Notes under the pieces: generated by a model
Told to the model about the DNA's origin: nothing
Database searches by the model: none
Seen by the model: only the letters and a program-made list of their open reading frames with translations
Made by a program: the position numbers and the translations under genes
Assembly: GCA_013178305.1 (NCBI GenBank)
Contig: JABLXB010000003.1
Coordinates: 62,001-126,000 of the forward strand
DNA from: Bacillota bacterium
Lineage (GTDB): Bacteria > Bacillota > Sulfobacillia > JABLXB01
DNA: 64,000 nt
Direction of reading: 5' to 3'
Shown: positions 60,528 through 64,000 of the stretch, piece by piece
Layout of the letters: each line of letters starts with the position of its first letter
How positions within the stretch are numbered: the stretch's first letter is position 1

Positions 60528-60556
60528 TTGACTTTTACCCCCCTGCTCGCTAGAAT
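60528..60556 (+). promoter_or_regulatory. Sigma-A promoter of hisS-aspS
   Basis: TTGACT (60528-60533) and TAGAAT (60551-60556), 17 bases apart, 25 bases before the hisS start. The short distance predicts a leader of about 18-20 bases containing the AGGAGGGG site. Confidence 0.75.
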
Positions 60557-60581
60557 AATAGCCATGACAGGAGGGGTGCGA

Positions 60582-61856
60582 ATGCTCGCCACAGCCCTGC
60601 GAGGCATGGTAGATGTCCTGCCGTGGGACAGCCAGAGGTGGCATTACGCCGAGGGGGTAGCTCGCGACATCTGCCGGCGGTTCGGGTATTCGGAGATTCG
60701 CACACCGGTGCTCGAGCAGACCGAGCTGTTCACGCGAACCGCCGGGGAGGCGACCGACGTCGTCCAGAAGGAGATGTACACCTTCACCGACAGGGGTGGC
60801 CGCAGCGTGACGATGCGCCCGGAGGGCACGGCCCCCGCGGCACGGGCGTTCGTCGAGCACAAGATGTACACGCTCCCGCAGCCTGTCAAGATGTACTACA
60901 TCGCCCCGATGTTCCGCTACGAGCGGCCGCAGGGCGGGAGGCTGAGGCAGCACACCCAGTTCGGGATCGAGGTGTTCGGCTCGAAGCACCCCGCGGTGGA
61001 CGCCGAGGTCATCATGGTCGGCCTGACCCTCTTCAACACCCTCGGCCTCAAGGACCTCACCGTACAGCTCAACAGCATCGGGTGCCCGGAGTGCCGTCCT
61101 CGCTACCGCGAGGCGCTCCTGGACTACTACCGCCCGCTGCTGGGCAGCGTCTGTGAGGACTGCCGCGCCAGGTTCGAGAAGAACCCCCTGCGCCTCCTCG
61201 ATTGCAAGAGGGACGGCTGCCGCGAGGCTCAGAAGTCCGCCCCGCGAACGGTCGACTACCTTTGCGAGGAATGCGCCTCGCACCTCGACACCGTGAAAGA
61301 CCACCTTACGAGGGCGGGCGCCAACTACACGATCAACGCGCTGCTCGTCCGCGGATTCGACTATTACACCAGGACTGTCTTCGAGATCGTTTCGGCGAGC
61401 CTTGGGGCCCAGAACTCCGTGTGTTCGGGCGGGCGTTACGATGGCCTGATCGAGGAGATAGGCGGTCCCTCCACGCCGGGCGTGGGCTTCGGCCTCGGCC
61501 TCGAAAGGCTGCTTATTTCCCTGGATAACCAGGGCGTTGCGCTCCCCGGACCGGCGCGGCTGGACGTGTTCATCGCGACCGTCGGGGAGCGGGCGTTCAA
61601 CGCCGGAATTGAACAGCTCTACAGGCTACGCGAGGCCGGGCTCGTGGCGGAAATAGACTACATGGGCCGGAGCCTCAAGGCGCAGATGAAGTTCGCTGAC
61701 AAGTTCAGCGCGAGGTTGGTCGTTTTCCTCGGCGACGAGGAGATTGAACGGAGAGTCTCAACGGTACGGTGCATGGACACCGGAGAGCAGCATGACGTCC
61801 CCATTGCCGGGCTCGCGTCCTGGCTGGTGGAGGCAGGACTGGGCTGTAAGAGGTGA
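60582..61856 (+). CDS. hisS: Histidine--tRNA ligase
   Basis: 424-residue class II synthetase. Motif 2 region MYYIAPMFRYERPQGGRLRQHTQFGIE, the HisRS-specific LVRGFDYYTRTVFEI and CSGGRYDGL, and motif 3 GFGLGLERLL are present. The N-terminus MLATALRGMVDVLPWD is standard. ATG 60582 with AGGAGGGG is chosen over ATG 60564. A small zinc-like Cys set (CPECRP, CEDCRA, CEECAS) is present in the middle. Co-transcribed with aspS. Confidence 0.96.
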   Translation: MLATALRGMVDVLPWDSQRWHYAEGVARDICRRFGYSEIRTPVLEQTELFTRTAGEATDVVQKEMYTFTDRGGRSVTMRPEGTAPAARAFVEHKMYTLPQPVKMYYIAPMFRYERPQGGRLRQHTQFGIEVFGSKHPAVDAEVIMVGLTLFNTLGLKDLTVQLNSIGCPECRPRYREALLDYYRPLLGSVCEDCRARFEKNPLRLLDCKRDGCREAQKSAPRTVDYLCEECASHLDTVKDHLTRAGANYTINALLVRGFDYYTRTVFEIVSASLGAQNSVCSGGRYDGLIEEIGGPSTPGVGFGLGLERLLISLDNQGVALPGPARLDVFIATVGERAFNAGIEQLYRLREAGLVAEIDYMGRSLKAQMKFADKFSARLVVFLGDEEIERRVSTVRCMDTGEQHDVPIAGLASWLVEAGLGCKR

Positions 61857-61861
61857 CGGCG

Positions 61862-63664
61862 ATGTTGGACATGATGGGCGATTTGAAGAGGACGCACTAC
61901 TGCGGCGAAATCCGGCCGGAGCACGCCGGGTCCCGCGCCGTGCTCATGGGCTGGGTTCACAGGCGGCGAGACCACGGGGGACTGATATTCATCGACCTCC
62001 GCGACAGGAGCGGCTTGGTGCAGCTCGTGTTCCACCCTGAGCAGCGGGAGGCGTACGAAAAGGCCGACCAGGCGCGCAACGAATACGTCCTGGCCGTGAC
62101 TGGCATGGTCCGGATGCGCCCCGAGGGCAGGGTCAATCCGGACATCCCAACAGGCGAGGTGGAGATCGCCCCGTCCGAAGTGCTAGTACTGAACCGCGCG
62201 AAGACCCCGCCTTTCTATATAGCCGAGGGGTCCGAGGCGGATGAATCGGTCCGCCTGCGGTACCGGTACCTCGACCTCCGGCGGCAGGACATGCAGAACG
62301 GACTCATGCTAAGGCACAAGATAACCAAGGCGGTCCGCGATTTCCTCGATTCGCGCGAGTTCCTCGAGATCGAGACCCCGGTGCTCATAAGGAGTACGCC
62401 GGAAGGAGCGAGGGACTACCTCGTTCCGAGCAGGATAAGCCACGGGAAGTTCTACGCGTTGCCGCAGTCCCCGCAGCTATTCAAGCAACTGCTCATGGTC
62501 GGGGGATTCGACCGCTACATGCAGATAGCGCGCTGTTTCAGGGACGAAGACCTGCGGGCCGACAGGCAGCCGGAGTTCACGCAGATAGACATCGAGATGT
62601 CGTTCGTGGATGCTCCGGACGTAATGTCGATGACCGAGGACATGCTGGCCAGCGTATTCGAGAGGGCGCTCGGCGCGAGCATCCCGCGGCCGTTCCCCAG
62701 GCTTTCCTACGCCGAGGCGATGCTGAAGTACGGCTCGGACAAGCCCGACCTCAGGTTCGGGCTGGAGATATCCGACATCACGGACCTCGTCAAGGACAGC
62801 CAGTTCAAGGTGTTCTCGTCGACCGCGGGTTCCGGCGGGGTCGTCAGGAGCTTCGCCGTCCCCGGTGCGGCCGGCTGGAGCAGGAAGGATCTCGACGACC
62901 TCACGGAGCGCGCCGTCTTTCTCGGGGCGAGGGGCCTCGTGTGGGTCGAACTCGGCCAGGACGGGATCAAGTCGCCTGTCGCCAAGTACCTCTCCGCCAG
63001 CGAGGTCGCCGCAATCTCGGGCCGGCTAGGCGCGTCAACCGGCGACCTCCTTCTCATGGTAGCGGGGAACCGGAAGACGGTCGCATCCGTGCTCGGTACG
63101 CTGAGACTCGATATCGGGCAGAAGCTCGACCTCGTCCGGCCGGGATTCCGCTTCTGCTGGGTGACGGACTTCCCGCTGTTCGAGTACAGCGAGGAGGAAG
63201 ACAGGCTTGTCGCCGTGCACCATCCGTTCACGTCGCCGGTGGACGACGACATACCGCTGCTCGAAAACCTCGAGGCGCTGTCGAGTGACTCTCAGGCGAT
63301 CCGCGCAAAGGCGTACGACGTGGTGCTCAACGGCACGGAGGTCGGCGGCGGCAGCATCAGGATACACAGGCGCGACGTGCAGCAGATGGTGTTCGACGCG
63401 CTCGGCATAGGCCCCGAAGAGGCTGCCAGGAGATTCGGGTTCCTCCTGGAGGCGTTCGAGTACGGCGCGCCACCCCACGGCGGGATCGCGTTGGGCCTCG
63501 ACAGGCTTGTCATGGTAATGGCCGGTCGAAACAGCATCCGTGACGTCATCGCCTTCCCCAAGACGTCGAGCGCAACCTGCCTCCTTACGGGGGCGCCCGC
63601 GGAAGCCGACCCGCGACAGCTCGACGAGCTCGGGATCAACATCCTCACCAAGGATTGGACATAG
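61862..63664 (+). CDS. aspS: Aspartate--tRNA(Asp/Asn) ligase
   Basis: 600-residue bacterial-type AspRS. OB-fold anticodon domain (about 15-110) with VLMGWVHRRRDHGGLIFIDLRDRSG; catalytic domain with YRYLDLRR, ARCFRDEDLRADRQPEFTQID and motif 3 GIALGLDRLVMVM; the bacterial GAD insertion (about 290-400) is present. ATG 61862 is preferred to GTG 61853 for its AAGAGGTGA site. It starts 5 bases after hisS. Confidence 0.96.
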   Translation: MLDMMGDLKRTHYCGEIRPEHAGSRAVLMGWVHRRRDHGGLIFIDLRDRSGLVQLVFHPEQREAYEKADQARNEYVLAVTGMVRMRPEGRVNPDIPTGEVEIAPSEVLVLNRAKTPPFYIAEGSEADESVRLRYRYLDLRRQDMQNGLMLRHKITKAVRDFLDSREFLEIETPVLIRSTPEGARDYLVPSRISHGKFYALPQSPQLFKQLLMVGGFDRYMQIARCFRDEDLRADRQPEFTQIDIEMSFVDAPDVMSMTEDMLASVFERALGASIPRPFPRLSYAEAMLKYGSDKPDLRFGLEISDITDLVKDSQFKVFSSTAGSGGVVRSFAVPGAAGWSRKDLDDLTERAVFLGARGLVWVELGQDGIKSPVAKYLSASEVAAISGRLGASTGDLLLMVAGNRKTVASVLGTLRLDIGQKLDLVRPGFRFCWVTDFPLFEYSEEEDRLVAVHHPFTSPVDDDIPLLENLEALSSDSQAIRAKAYDVVLNGTEVGGGSIRIHRRDVQQMVFDALGIGPEEAARRFGFLLEAFEYGAPPHGGIALGLDRLVMVMAGRNSIRDVIAFPKTSSATCLLTGAPAEADPRQLDELGINILTKDWT

Positions 63665-63726
63665 GCGCCGCTCAAGGTCATAATTGGATCGTGTGCCATA
63701 TTGTGGTAACTGAAACGGGTTTAAAC

Positions 63727-63755
63727 TTGATAATGGTCGAGGATTGTGGTATTCT
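63727..63755 (+). promoter_or_regulatory. Promoter of the putative 6S RNA
   Basis: TTGATA (63727-63732) and TATTCT (63750-63755), spaced 17 bases. Transcription would start near A63762. No open reading frame with a ribosome site follows. Confidence 0.7.
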
Positions 63756-63761
63756 AAGAAC

Positions 63762-63970
63762 AGCGTAAACCCTACTGTGTTCGTGAGTAGCCGGCTTGGT
63801 TTGAGCCAACACCAACACATTGGGAGCCTGGACTCCGTCCGCGGAATGCATGCCTCCGCCCGGTTGGGCGCTAGTGGACGCATGAAGCGGGCGGGAGGGC
63901 ACCCACCTGCTATGGAGCAGGTTCAAAAACCGCCGGTGATTTACGACGCGGTGGGGTGTTTTCGTCTTTG
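63762..63970 (+). ncRNA. ssrS: Putative 6S RNA
   Basis: The first and last bases of this roughly 210-nt segment can form a long imperfect closing stem: CGTAAACCCT (from 63764) with GGGTGTTTTCG (about 63954-63964), extended by AG/CT at the ends. The 5' part (TGTTCGTGAG, TTGAGCC, TGCATGCCTCC) recalls 6S RNA sequences from other bacteria. A good promoter precedes it, and the position directly after aspS matches bsrA (6S-1) in Bacillus subtilis. 6S RNA binds sigma-A RNA polymerase and mutes it in slow growth. The exact ends and central bubble need structure prediction. Confidence 0.6.
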
Positions 63971-64000
63971 AGCGCAAAACGAAGAACGGCGCCCACATGG

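Overview
The window looks like chromosomal DNA from a GC-rich member of the Bacillota (Firmicutes), probably an anaerobe or thermophile of the clostridial/Moorella/Desulfotomaculum/Limnochordia type. The evidence is the MurT-GatD pair, a YqhV-like protein, a SpoIIE-type phosphatase, DegV, the order apt-relA-dtd-MBL hydrolase-hisS-aspS, and an apparent 6S RNA just after aspS (the same place as in Bacillus). Shine-Dalgarno sites are strong, TTG start codons are common, and genes are often coupled by ATGA or TTGA overlaps. No phage, insertion sequence, CRISPR array, rRNA or tRNA was seen.

1-8.6 kb: a plus-strand catabolic operon. It holds two zinc alcohol dehydrogenases, a UroD-fold methyltransferase-like protein, an SDR, an FGGY sugar kinase, a D-2-hydroxyacid dehydrogenase, a corrinoid protein and a KDPG-type aldolase. 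A UroD-like/corrinoid pair inside a sugar-acid pathway suggests demethylation of an O-methylated sugar or polyol. I consider this the best candidate for an undescribed system.

8.6-19 kb: an unknown protein and a CstA-type transporter, facing a LytS/LytTR two-component pair; an IclR regulator with UbiX; a large exported protein with a degenerate M1-like metalloprotease site; a structured 640-base gap; and an M20 hydrolase.

19-28.4 kb: a nine-gene minus-strand operon under a second IclR regulator. It combines a ferredoxin with a BFD-like domain, a distant LarA-like protein, a BenE transporter, a NadC-like and a MoCF-domain protein, and the complete lower meta-cleavage pathway (hydratase, acylating aldehyde dehydrogenase, aldolase), but no ring-cleavage oxygenase.

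28.5-46 kb: mixed housekeeping and envelope genes. These are CreD-like, a class V aminotransferase with a Cys-rich insert, YqhV-like, an SDH-type serine protease, a stalk-type exported protein, RidA, an M20D amidohydrolase, DegV, a sodium/solute symporter, a phosphoesterase-beta-propeller fusion, a phosphoribosyltransferase, a polysaccharide deacetylase, MurT-GatD and a DUF5317-like protein. The gap at 40.55-41.05 kb contains five palindromes spaced 29-31 bp apart.

46-64 kb: signalling and core functions. These are an HD-GYP protein, a SpoIIE-like phosphatase, a P-loop/HD fusion, SecD-SecF, a MoxR/BchI-like ATPase with a VWA protein, Apt, RelA/SpoT, Dtd, an MBL hydrolase, a VapBC pair, HisS, AspS and the 6S RNA candidate.
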